NCBI RefSeq assembly: GCF_900167945.1
Contig: NZ_FUZA01000009.1
Coordinates: 1-64,000 of the forward strand
Origin: Dyadobacter psychrophilus
GTDB taxonomy: Bacteria; Bacteroidota; Bacteroidia; Cytophagales; Spirosomataceae
Direction of reading: 5' to 3'
Length of the DNA: 64,000 nucleotides
In this document: piece by piece, positions 41,807 through 48,976 of the stretch
Layout: each line of letters starts with the position of its first letter
Position numbering within the stretch: the stretch's first letter is position 1
Notes under the pieces: model-generated
Seen by the model: only the letters and a program-made list of their open reading frames with translations
Database searches by the model: none
What the model was told of the DNA's origin: nothing
Translations under genes and position numbers: made by a program

Positions 41807-43459
41807 TTACTTCTTTTTCAAAAGATCATTATAACGAGCCGGTTCTTTAAACAGCGCCAAGGCTGCTTTTACTTCCGGGTCTTCTTTGAACGAAGCTTCT
41901 CTCAGACCTTTTTCGAGATAGTAATGCTTGATAATTTCTTCTTCCAGGATTTTTTTGATTTCTGGTTTGAAGATCTGTAAGTCGTTGTCCTTGCTATGAG
42001 AAAGTTTTGATTTCAATGCTTTAAGCTGATCTTCAATAACTTCCAAGGATTTTTCTTTCTTCGCAGAAGCTTCGAGATCATTCAGATCACGCTCAACTTG
42101 TGTGGTGTAATCGTATTCTTTGTCGCCAAGCCATTTCGTAAATGCAGCATAATCGGCATCAGAAAGGCTGAATTCCTTGGCGGGTTTAATGGTTGGGTGC
42201 TCGAAGTGAAATTTCACAGCATAATCGAAGAAAAGACGGTTACGGCCCAGCGACGTTGCCAATGGTGAGTATGTCTCTTTTTCAGTCAGGATATCAGGTA
42301 AAATACCACCGCCGTCAAAGACAATACGGCCATTTTTTGTTTTAAACTCGGTCATCAGCGAATCAGGGATTTTACCAACACTGCCATCATCATTCCGATG
42401 GCTGTAATCGATTGCCTGGATACATCTTCCGCTTGGGATGTAATATTTGGCAGTCGTGATTTTCATTTTGGTGTTAAATGACAAATCGCGCGTTGTTTGC
42501 ACAAGTCCCTTTCCATAAGTGCGCTGTCCGATCAGCACGCCGCGATCATAGTCCTGTATCACGCCCGAAACGATTTCTGCTGCCGAAGCGCTGCGATTAT
42601 TGGTCAGCACTACAACAGGCATTTCCGTGTCCAGCGCTGGGTTATAGGCGGTGTAAGTCTTGTTCCATTCGCTCACCTTGCCTTTCGTCGATACGATTTC
42701 TTCGCCTTTTGAGATAAAAATATTCGAAATTTCGATCGCCATATTCAGCAGACCGCCCGGGTTGTCGCGCAAGTCGAGCACGACAGATTTCATTCCTTTT
42801 CCTTTTAATTCCTGAAATGCATTGCGCACTTCGCGAGAAGCCGTTGCGGTGAAATCTTTCAGGTCAATGTAGCCCACATCTTCGCTGATCATGCCGTAGT
42901 AAGGCACATTCGTCACTTTTACAATGTCTCTATTCAGTGACACATCAAGCGGTTTGGTGCTTCCGTAACGCTTTAATGTAAGCGTTACATTGGATTGTGT
43001 TTGTCCTTTCAAAAGTTTGCCAGTGTCAAAATCTTCACGTGTCGAAAGATCCACACCATTGATTTTCAGGATTTCGTCTCCCAGTTGCAGTCCGGCTTTT
43101 TGTGCAGGCGTGTCTTCATAAACCATCATCACCGTATGCTTGCCCTCGGCGGAACTGATAATGGCGCCAATTCCATTGTATTTGCCTGTGGTCATGGTCA
43201 TGTAATCCTCAATGTCGTCCTCGGCATAATATACCGTGTAAGGATCCAGCGAACGCAGCATATTGTCTATACTGGTCTTAATGAGCTGATTAGGATTGAT
43301 TTCGTCCACGTAATAGGCGTTCAATTCCTTAAACAATGTGGCGTAAATGTCCAGGTTTCGCGCGATTTCGAATAGACGGTCGTCATTTTTGAACGAAACG
43401 AAGGTTAGCCCTGCAACCACCGGAATGGCCAGCCAGAAGGAGCGAAGATACTTTTTCAT
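41807..43459 (-). CDS. S41 family carboxy-terminal processing peptidase
   Basis: A periplasmic or envelope protease. An N-terminal hydrophobic segment (FWLAIPVVAGLTFVSF) is a signal or anchor. A PDZ domain spans about residues 85-165 (YNGIGAIISSAEGKHTVMMVYEDTPAQKAGLQLGDEIL region). The S41 catalytic part has LDLRDNPGGLLNMAIEISNIF (about 228), the nucleophile in NNRSASAAEIVSGVI (about 290) and the lysine of RTYGKGLVQ (about 316). The 550-aa length includes a C-terminal helical region of about 130 residues with several Lys/Glu-rich helices. It follows rnpA by 19 bases. Confidence 0.94.
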   Translation of the reverse strand: MKKYLRSFWLAIPVVAGLTFVSFKNDDRLFEIARNLDIYATLFKELNAYYVDEINPNQLIKTSIDNMLRSLDPYTVYYAEDDIEDYMTMTTGKYNGIGAIISSAEGKHTVMMVYEDTPAQKAGLQLGDEILKINGVDLSTREDFDTGKLLKGQTQSNVTLTLKRYGSTKPLDVSLNRDIVKVTNVPYYGMISEDVGYIDLKDFTATASREVRNAFQELKGKGMKSVVLDLRDNPGGLLNMAIEISNIFISKGEEIVSTKGKVSEWNKTYTAYNPALDTEMPVVVLTNNRSASAAEIVSGVIQDYDRGVLIGQRTYGKGLVQTTRDLSFNTKMKITTAKYYIPSGRCIQAIDYSHRNDDGSVGKIPDSLMTEFKTKNGRIVFDGGGILPDILTEKETYSPLATSLGRNRLFFDYAVKFHFEHPTIKPAKEFSLSDADYAAFTKWLGDKEYDYTTQVERDLNDLEASAKKEKSLEVIEDQLKALKSKLSHSKDNDLQIFKPEIKKILEEEIIKHYYLEKGLREASFKEDPEVKAALALFKEPARYNDLLKKK

Positions 43460-43478
43460 GTATGTTCAGGAATTGAAT

Positions 43479-43883
43479 TTAGTTTTTTTGAGCGGCGCGG
43501 GGCAATTTCTCGAGTCTTTTGAGCGATTGCTTCATGGCCGTTTCAATAACGTCGTAAGATGTTATTTCTTTTGCAAGATACAAAAAAGCAATGTAGGAAG
43601 GTCTTGATTCCGTGGATAATGCGAGCAGCAGCTCTTTGTTCAAACGGTAAGCTTCACGGCAGCGGCGACGGATCAGATTCCGGTCGACGGCACGTTTGAA
43701 TGATTTTTTGGAAACGGAAAAAAGGACTTGGGGAAGTGGAGCAGGCGACTCGTTGTCAATAATATAGAGCAGCCTAAAAGGAAAAAGGTAGAACGTGTGG
43801 ACCTCCGTGCTACCTCTCTGAAAAAGCCGTCCGATTAATCGGGGGCTGCATAAGCGTTCATTTTTACCAAATGTTTTTTTCAA
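43479..43883 (-). CDS. rnpA: ribonuclease P protein component
   Basis: RnpA binds RNase P RNA and helps process tRNA 5' ends. The conserved RNR motif is in KRAVDRNLIRRRCREAYRLNKE (about residues 68-89), preceded by VLFSVSKKSFKRAV. At 134 aa it is slightly above the family norm of about 120. It follows rpmH, the universal order, with a hairpin in the 97-base gap. Confidence 0.95.
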   Translation of the reverse strand: MKKTFGKNERLCSPRLIGRLFQRGSTEVHTFYLFPFRLLYIIDNESPAPLPQVLFSVSKKSFKRAVDRNLIRRRCREAYRLNKELLLALSTESRPSYIAFLYLAKEITSYDVIETAMKQSLKRLEKLPRAAQKN

Positions 43884-43901
43884 GCTCTTGTAGAAAAAAG
43901 T

Positions 43902-43937
43902 GTCTGCTAAGTTTGAGTAATATCGAACTTAGCAGAC
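43902..43937 (-). other. hairpin between rpmH and rnpA
   Basis: GTCTGCTAAGTT (43902-43913) and AACTTAGCAGAC (43926-43937) are perfect 12-base complements around a 12-base loop. No U-rich tail follows on the minus strand, so it may be a processing or stability element that sets the L34:RnpA ratio (inferred). Confidence 0.6.
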
Positions 43938-43980
43938 TATGAAAGAACTATCGTTCTCTACTCAAACTTTCAAACCTCTG

Positions 43981-44139
43981 TTATTGCTTATGACGTTTTT
44001 CGTCTGATACTGTCAGTTTCCAACGGCCTTTCTTGCGACGGCCAGCTACTACTTTACGCCCATTTGCAGTGGACATTCTTTCACGGAAACCGTGTTTGTT
44101 TCTCCTCTTGCGATTCGATGGTTGAAAGGTACGTTTCAT
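43981..44139 (-). CDS. rpmH: 50S ribosomal protein L34
   Basis: The 52-codon frame reads MKRTFQPSNRKRRNKHGF-RERMSTANGRKVV-AGRRKKGRWKLTVSDEKRHKQ, a complete L34 (hyphens added only to break the string). L34 is the small, highly basic protein of the large subunit. It directly precedes rnpA, as in most bacteria. A TACCTTTG -7 element at 44194-44201 (minus) lies about 55 bases upstream of the ATG. Confidence 0.97.
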   Translation of the reverse strand: MKRTFQPSNRKRRNKHGFRERMSTANGRKVVAGRRKKGRWKLTVSDEKRHKQ

Positions 44140-44193
44140 CTCATTATCAAATTATTGCGCTATAAATCTCTGTCTACCCCTAATTTGGGCTTG

Positions 44194-44201
44194 CAAAGGT
44201 A
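44194..44201 (-). promoter_or_regulatory. -7 promoter element (TACCTTTG) of rpmH-rnpA
   Basis: TACCTTTG on the minus strand matches TAnnTTTG. The expected leader to rpmH is about 50 bases. A divergent gene starts at 44249. Confidence 0.55.
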
Positions 44202-44248
44202 AGTGAAAAAAATTATATTAGTAAACATTTCATCAAAAACTAAAATTA

Positions 44249-44563
44249 ATGGCTAAGAAAAAGGCACTTTCACTGTCCCTGGATGCCACCAGGGACTTCA
44301 CGCTTACCCTCGAGCCAGTCAGCGGCGGAATCACATTATTTTATGCTTTTGTCAATGGAGTCAAGGTTATCCAGGCCGATGGCACCAAAAAGCGCGTATG
44401 GAGCGGCACCATTTCCATTGCACAGGTTCGCATTAAGGTGCGCGTAGTCGGAATTGGCGACGCCTCTTTTAATCTTGGAATAGACTTGCCAGGAACCGCA
44501 GAGGATCAAAGCTTAACATTAAAATTACAAGACGGTTATTATGAGACAGATATACTTTTGTAG
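44249..44563 (+). CDS. hypothetical beta-rich protein (104 aa)
   Basis: I do not recognise a family. The sequence is mostly short alternating hydrophobic strands (DFTLTLEPVSGGITLFYAFVNG, SGTISIAQVRIKVRVVGIGDASFNLGIDL), with no signal peptide or membrane helix. It overlaps the next gene by 23 bases in another frame, which suggests coupled translation. The next gene encodes an exported barrel-like protein, so the two may work together. Confidence 0.65.
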   Translation: MAKKKALSLSLDATRDFTLTLEPVSGGITLFYAFVNGVKVIQADGTKKRVWSGTISIAQVRIKVRVVGIGDASFNLGIDLPGTAEDQSLTLKLQDGYYETDILL

Positions 44564-45452
44564 CCTGCTGCTCCTATGCCCGTTGATGACGCTGGCGCAG
44601 GAAGCCAAATTTAAGCTTGCTCCCTATGTAAATGCAACAACATCTATTAAAGAAGGGTTGATCGAAGCGGGCCCGGAGATGAGTTGGGATAAAGTGGAAA
44701 AAGGAAAGAGTTTTATGCTGAGGCCGGTGATCCGTTTGCCTTTGACCAATAAATCTGAGAATGTGCTGCAAATTGACCGGTTCACATCTACTTGGAAAAG
44801 TGTTCTATCGGCTCAATTTACCAGGGATAAAACTCAGGCCGTGGGCAGGATTTCCAGGCACTCGCTTACAGGGCAAGTTGAATACGGTTATGCCAATTAC
44901 AAGTATTATCCAGGCGGCAATTCCAATGTTGAGATCAGCAACGGGGAAAATTCTTATGCATTTGAAATAAAATATGCCGGCTTTTTCTCAAAAGGCGAAT
45001 CAGGAGCAAAGCAATTTTCGCCGCAGTTCAGGTTACGTTATGCTTATGACTGGAAAGCTGCGGCAGAAGCAAGTGTTTTGAATGCGCCTAATCCAGGCGG
45101 TTTTTTAACAATTACCAATATTGTCGTGGAGGCCCCAAGCGCTCGCCCTGTATTTTCACCGGCATTCTCGTTACAGATATATCCTGGCAAGGGCAATTTC
45201 AGTTATGCCCCAACGATTTATTATGACTTCACGGGTAACAAAGGTGATAATGGTCCGTTTGGAAACTTAAACCGGTTAAGGCTGGAAAGCTGGATCTTCT
45301 TTTATCCCGCCGTAAAGGACAGTCCGAATGTAAAAATTGGAATCTCGCCGTTCCTAAGTTTAAGAACAAAAGGTGCGGACAGCTTCAACAAGGCAGAATA
45401 TGGCGGAATGATCACCCTAAAATTCGGCACAACGTTTCTCCAGTTTCTATGA
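44541..45452 (+). CDS. exported outer-membrane beta-barrel-like protein (303 aa), hypothetical
   Basis: A signal peptide (MRQIYFCSLLLLCPLMTLAQ) is followed by many amphipathic strands alternating aromatic and polar residues (GQVEYGYANYKYYPGG, FSPQFRLRYAYDWKAAA, FSYAPTIYYDFTGNKGD) and the protein ends with KFGTTFLQFL, a terminal aromatic strand as expected for an outer-membrane barrel. The exact family is not recognised. A strong hairpin terminator follows, making a compact two-gene unit with the small beta-rich protein upstream. Confidence 0.72.
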   Translation: MRQIYFCSLLLLCPLMTLAQEAKFKLAPYVNATTSIKEGLIEAGPEMSWDKVEKGKSFMLRPVIRLPLTNKSENVLQIDRFTSTWKSVLSAQFTRDKTQAVGRISRHSLTGQVEYGYANYKYYPGGNSNVEISNGENSYAFEIKYAGFFSKGESGAKQFSPQFRLRYAYDWKAAAEASVLNAPNPGGFLTITNIVVEAPSARPVFSPAFSLQIYPGKGNFSYAPTIYYDFTGNKGDNGPFGNLNRLRLESWIFFYPAVKDSPNVKIGISPFLSLRTKGADSFNKAEYGGMITLKFGTTFLQFL

Positions 45453-45497
45453 ACAGCCTGACTATAAGGCTTCATGAAGCCTTATAGCGCTGTTTTT
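45452..45497 (+). terminator. terminator after the barrel-like gene
   Basis: The perfect palindrome CTATAAGGCTTCATGAAGCCTTATAG (45462-45487) is flanked by AACAGC/GCTGTT and followed by a T run. Confidence 0.85.
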
Positions 45498-45592
45498 ATA
45501 AACTTTTTTAGACTTTGCCATGTTTATTTGTGCTGATACTGTGTACATTGCATAATATTCAGTATGGATTTTAACAATCTCAAACATTCACC

Positions 45593-46081
45593 ATGTACTC
45601 ATCCGTTCTGATCGCCGGGCAGTTTGTAAATCTCGGCATCAAAGAAAACAATCCGGTAACCCAGATGAAATTGCAGAAAATGGTCTTTTTTGCGCATGGA
45701 CTGCATTTGGCGTTAAATAATGGCGATCCGCTGATCAGGGAAAAATTTCTGGCGTGGCGGTTTGGGCCGGTTGTCCCGACGATCTACCAGCTTTACAAAA
45801 AGTGGGGCAATTCACCCATTATAGAGAAAACGTCCATTACTGTCAACTTTCAGCCTCTTACCAATTTTTCAGAACTTTCCCCATCAGCACTGGAAGCGAT
45901 TAACAACACCTGGGAGATCACTAAGGACGTTGATGCCATCACGTTATCAAACTGGTCCCATGCGACGAATTCGCCCTGGGAAATAACATATAAGAAGGTG
46001 GGCGAGAATGGAGTAATTGATGATAACCTGATTAGAAATTATTTTGAGCAGCAGATCAAATCCCCAGTCCCCGCAGTTTAA
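45593..46081 (+). CDS. Panacea-domain (DUF4065, SocA-like) protein, candidate antitoxin
   Basis: The 162-aa protein has the Panacea/DUF4065 pattern: VTQMKLQKMVFFAHGLHLAL (about residues 23-42; the conserved KLQKLLYFA-H motif), FLAWRFGPVVPTIYQLYKKWG (about 53-73; the WRxGPVxPxxY motif) and ITLSNWSHATNSPWEITYKK near the C-terminus. Panacea proteins act as antitoxins for many unrelated toxins (known from toxin-antitoxin studies); they also occur as phage proteins. The gene overlaps the next one by 38 bases, typical of a two-gene system. No direct test of neutralisation is possible from sequence. Confidence 0.85.
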   Translation: MYSSVLIAGQFVNLGIKENNPVTQMKLQKMVFFAHGLHLALNNGDPLIREKFLAWRFGPVVPTIYQLYKKWGNSPIIEKTSITVNFQPLTNFSELSPSALEAINNTWEITKDVDAITLSNWSHATNSPWEITYKKVGENGVIDDNLIRNYFEQQIKSPVPAV

Positions 46082-46514
46082 TCCGCCACGACCCATTGAT
46101 AAAAATACATTGCGCAACTGGGTCACTGCCGCATCTCCGGAATCCACCGAACAAGACGTTAGCGAAAAAACCTTCCTTACACTGCTTCAACAAGTAAGTT
46201 TGGAAGGCTTGTCCCAGAATATACGGGAACGGAAAAAATACGCCGAATATATCTTCTGGATGGTGTCGATCTGGCTTGTAATGGTCGTCGTTTTGGTTTG
46301 GCTGAATGGCCTTGGAGAGGTTTATTGCTACAATTTCCTGGATCCGTTGCTGCGAACAGGCGTCAAATACATTAGCTTCAATTTTCACCTTTCCGACACG
46401 GTTCTCATTACGCTGATCACCACTGCGACAGTAAATATCACAGCATTTTTCCTGGTTGTCACCAAATATCTTTTCCCGAATACGCCGGAAAAAGACAGCA
46501 CGCCAGTCGAGTAA
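46044..46514 (+). CDS. two-TM membrane protein coupled to Panacea gene, candidate toxin/effector (156 aa)
   Basis: The N-terminal 70 residues are soluble and charged (RPIDKNTLRNWVTAASPESTEQDVSEKTFLTLLQQVSLEG). Two membrane segments follow: YIFWMVSIWLVMVVVLVWLNGL (about 68-90) and LSDTVLITLITTATVNITAFFLVVTKYLF (about 118-146). The second block resembles a C-terminal membrane segment I have seen in small effector proteins, but I cannot name the family with certainty. The 38-base overlap with the Panacea gene suggests that the antitoxin controls this protein. It has no enzymatic motif, so membrane disruption is the likely activity if it is a toxin. That is inferred. Confidence 0.6.
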   Translation: MSSRSNPQSPQFNPPRPIDKNTLRNWVTAASPESTEQDVSEKTFLTLLQQVSLEGLSQNIRERKKYAEYIFWMVSIWLVMVVVLVWLNGLGEVYCYNFLDPLLRTGVKYISFNFHLSDTVLITLITTATVNITAFFLVVTKYLFPNTPEKDSTPVE

Positions 46515-46516
46515 GG

Positions 46517-47113
46517 TTAAATTTCTGCGTCCGGTTTGGCTCTTACTTTATATTCCGAAGAGTCCTTGTCCGACCATTTGTAAACCACTTTCTTGAAACG
46601 AAGGTCCTGAACGATCGGCTTTATATTATCTAAAAAAGCATCTTTTCTCTTTTCCGAGGCAAATATAGAGCCGGTGAAAACCAATGTATCATTCTTCGGG
46701 CCTGATAGTGCAATGGTGATCTGCTGAGTTCCAAGCACTTCTTTTTTAGATTCTACGTAGGCAGTCCTGAGTTCTGGAAACTCCTTAGTTTGCACCTGAA
46801 CGATCTTTTTTTCCAGAATTTCCGCTTTCGGTTTAATCACCTTATCCTTACTGCCTTTCACTTCATTATAAAGTGATGTGTTTGATTTATGCCAGGATAG
46901 CCTGGTTGCAATGTCCTGTTTAGACATGTCACTTTTCAGGTTCCGGTCAATATCAACAATCTGATTATCAATAAATAGCAACATGTTTTTACCTTCTGCG
47001 GCTGTCAGCTTTTTAGGGGTCAGGAAATATATACCAAAACCAATGACAGCAGCTGCTATTAAGACATAAGCAATGTATTTGAAAATATTTCCTTTGCGAG
47101 GGTTCTCTTCCAT
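46517..47113 (-). CDS. membrane-anchored hypothetical protein (198 aa)
   Basis: A single N-terminal membrane segment (IFKYIAYVLIAAAVIGFGIYFL, about residues 10-31) is followed by a Lys-rich, mostly helical then beta region. The middle (KGSKDKVIKPKAEILEKKIVQVQTKEF) is highly charged, and the end (FLDNIKPIVQDLRFKKVVYKWSDKDSSEYKV) looks like a strand pair. No family is recognised. It is convergent with the two-TM candidate effector, three bases from its stop. Confidence 0.6.
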   Translation of the reverse strand: MEENPRKGNIFKYIAYVLIAAAVIGFGIYFLTPKKLTAAEGKNMLLFIDNQIVDIDRNLKSDMSKQDIATRLSWHKSNTSLYNEVKGSKDKVIKPKAEILEKKIVQVQTKEFPELRTAYVESKKEVLGTQQITIALSGPKNDTLVFTGSIFASEKRKDAFLDNIKPIVQDLRFKKVVYKWSDKDSSEYKVRAKPDAEI

Positions 47114-47257
47114 TTTGTGTTGATCTAGTTACAAAATGAATATAAAAAGGCTGTTCCAAGCCTTTACAGCCAATTTTTGTAACGTCTCGTGCAGCTATTT
47201 CCCCATAGTGTATACGTTTGGATTGAGGTGGAATAGGGCATCTAATAATTAAATAAA
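47114..47257. other. intergenic region upstream of the repeat patch
   Basis: No gene is seen in this stretch. It carries the likely promoter of the minus-strand hypothetical protein. No clear TAnnTTTG match at standard spacing is found. Confidence 0.4.
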
Positions 47258-47429
47258 AAATCCCAGAGGGATAAAATATCGGTAGAAAAGTGAAGCATTA
47301 ATTCAAATTCAAATCCCGGAGGGATGCAACGACATACACATTGTTGCATCCCTCCGGGATTTGAAATCACGATCTTTATGAATGGCTACCGCGCTGCGGC
47401 TACCCATATTGTATCCCTCCGGGATTTGG
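47258..47429. repeat. AAATCCCGGAGGGAT repeats (four copies, two forming a 23-bp inverted repeat)
   Basis: Copies lie at about 47258-47272 (one variant, TCCCAGAGGGAT), 47308-47330, 47343-47365 (inverted) and 47411-47429 (inverted). The middle pair TTCAAATCCCGGAGGGATGCAAC and its complement form a perfect 23-bp stem with a 12-base loop. The last copy abuts the susD stop codon. The same short sequence in several orientations suggests a dispersed genomic repeat rather than a terminator, though the stem could also end susD transcription. Confidence 0.8.
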
Positions 47430-47430
47430 C

Positions 47431-48951
47431 TTAGTAACCAGGATTCTGCGGCCCTAAATTCGGGTTAACCTGCAATTCCACGCGTGGAATTGGCATCAGG
47501 TAATCTCTCGCTGGATTAAAGCTAGTATGCGGCTCTAATGATTTTGCTCCCACGAAAACGGTTTCACCAAGATTGCGGCGCTTGATGTCGAACCAGCGTT
47601 TGTATTCGAAGGCAAGCTCAATGCGTCTCTCTTCCATAATGAGGTCGATCAATGCCGCTTTGCTAAGTCCTGTTGTGACATTGGCTGGGAAAGTGGTTTG
47701 CTTGCCGGCCCAGTTTCTGGCCCTTGTGCGGATTTCGTTGATGTAAGTCAGTGCCTCGGCATTTGGGCCGTTCACTTCTACCGACGCTTCTGCTGCGATC
47801 AGCAACACTTCAGCGTAACGCATCGCTGCATAATTCTGATCTGAGTAACGTCCTTCTGAGTTGGCTGTTCCTGCAAATCGCGCATATTTGGCAATATGAG
47901 GTCGTTTTGTGTTTGGAAATTCGGTGTAAGGCACGAGTTTTCCGCCGATAAGCAATGAATCGTCGAAACTAACTTCCTTACGATAATCGCGGGCATCCCA
48001 AGTGTTGAAAACGTTCATAGAGGGCACCAACACGCTCCATCCGCTACGTGGCGCATCACCTCCGCGTACACCCGTCATAGGCGCCATAATGTCGTCATTT
48101 GCACCACCTTCACCGTTTTTCAAGCCCAGGAAGTCCACATCAAAAATGTGCTCTTTCATGTTTGGCGCTTGCGGCGCAACGAACAATGTCTGAAAATCTG
48201 CTTCTAATGCGTAACCGAATTTGTCTTTATTATCAATTACATACTTTGCTTCCGCATAAGCTTTTGCATAATCTCCCAATGTCAGATGCACCGACGCCAG
48301 ATAGGAAGCAGCCGTTCCTTTCGAAGCGCGGCTCCTTACTTCCGAAGGCTGTTTTTCGGGTAACCATTGTTTAGCGAATTCCAGATCGGAGATAATGCTG
48401 CCGTAAACAGTTGCCGCTGGTGTTCTTGAAATAGCCTTCACAGCCTCCGGATTACTGATGAAATAATCAATGTAAGGAACGTCGCCGAAAACCTGCACGA
48501 GATTAAAATAAGCGAATGCACGCACAAAACGCGCTTCGGCCAGCAACGGATTGATCTCGTTTTCAGGCAATCCCAATTGTTGCCCACCCGAAATAGCCGC
48601 ATTGGCAGCGCTGATGACCTGATACCAGGTTGGCCAAAACTGGTTCACCATGTTATTGTTGTCATCCATATTGAAGTCATTCACCTGCTGCCGCTCAGCC
48701 GGCGTTCCGCGGTCGCCAATGTCCACCATATCGCTGCGCAACATTAATGCTGAAACAAACTGCCTGCCATAGAGCCGCTCCGTCGCAATCCAGCCATAAG
48801 CCCCGAAAATCGCAGTTTCCACATCCTTGGAAGTCCGGAATAATGATTCTGGCGCAAGTAAGCCCACTGGTTTTTCGTCGAGGTCGGCGCAGCCCAGCGA
48901 GAAGCTCGCGGTGAGTATAAAAAGTAAAAATCTATTTGTTAAATGCTTCAT
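47431..48951 (-). CDS. SusD/RagB family outer-membrane nutrient-binding lipoprotein
   Basis: SusD-type lipoproteins cap SusC transporters and bind the substrate at the cell surface. A signal peptide ends with FSLGC (lipobox, Cys at about residue 21). The N-terminal SusD-like domain (ESLFRTSKDVETAIFGAYGWIA) is followed by NPLLAEARFVRAFAYFNLVQVFGDVPYI and the C-terminal RagB part with AEVLLIAAEASVEVNG, MEERRIELAFEYKRWFDIKRR and the terminal DYLMPIPRVELQVNPNLGPQNPGY. These are family signatures. The gene lies 25 bases after susC. The substrate is unknown, since no degradative enzyme is adjacent. Confidence 0.96.
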   Translation of the reverse strand: MKHLTNRFLLFILTASFSLGCADLDEKPVGLLAPESLFRTSKDVETAIFGAYGWIATERLYGRQFVSALMLRSDMVDIGDRGTPAERQQVNDFNMDDNNNMVNQFWPTWYQVISAANAAISGGQQLGLPENEINPLLAEARFVRAFAYFNLVQVFGDVPYIDYFISNPEAVKAISRTPAATVYGSIISDLEFAKQWLPEKQPSEVRSRASKGTAASYLASVHLTLGDYAKAYAEAKYVIDNKDKFGYALEADFQTLFVAPQAPNMKEHIFDVDFLGLKNGEGGANDDIMAPMTGVRGGDAPRSGWSVLVPSMNVFNTWDARDYRKEVSFDDSLLIGGKLVPYTEFPNTKRPHIAKYARFAGTANSEGRYSDQNYAAMRYAEVLLIAAEASVEVNGPNAEALTYINEIRTRARNWAGKQTTFPANVTTGLSKAALIDLIMEERRIELAFEYKRWFDIKRRNLGETVFVGAKSLEPHTSFNPARDYLMPIPRVELQVNPNLGPQNPGY

Positions 48952-48976
48952 TTTAAGTCGAATTAAGAGTCAGGAA

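Noticed and set aside
47258..47429. CRISPR array
   Set aside because: Repeat copies are short, in mixed orientation and irregularly spaced, with no cas genes in the window.
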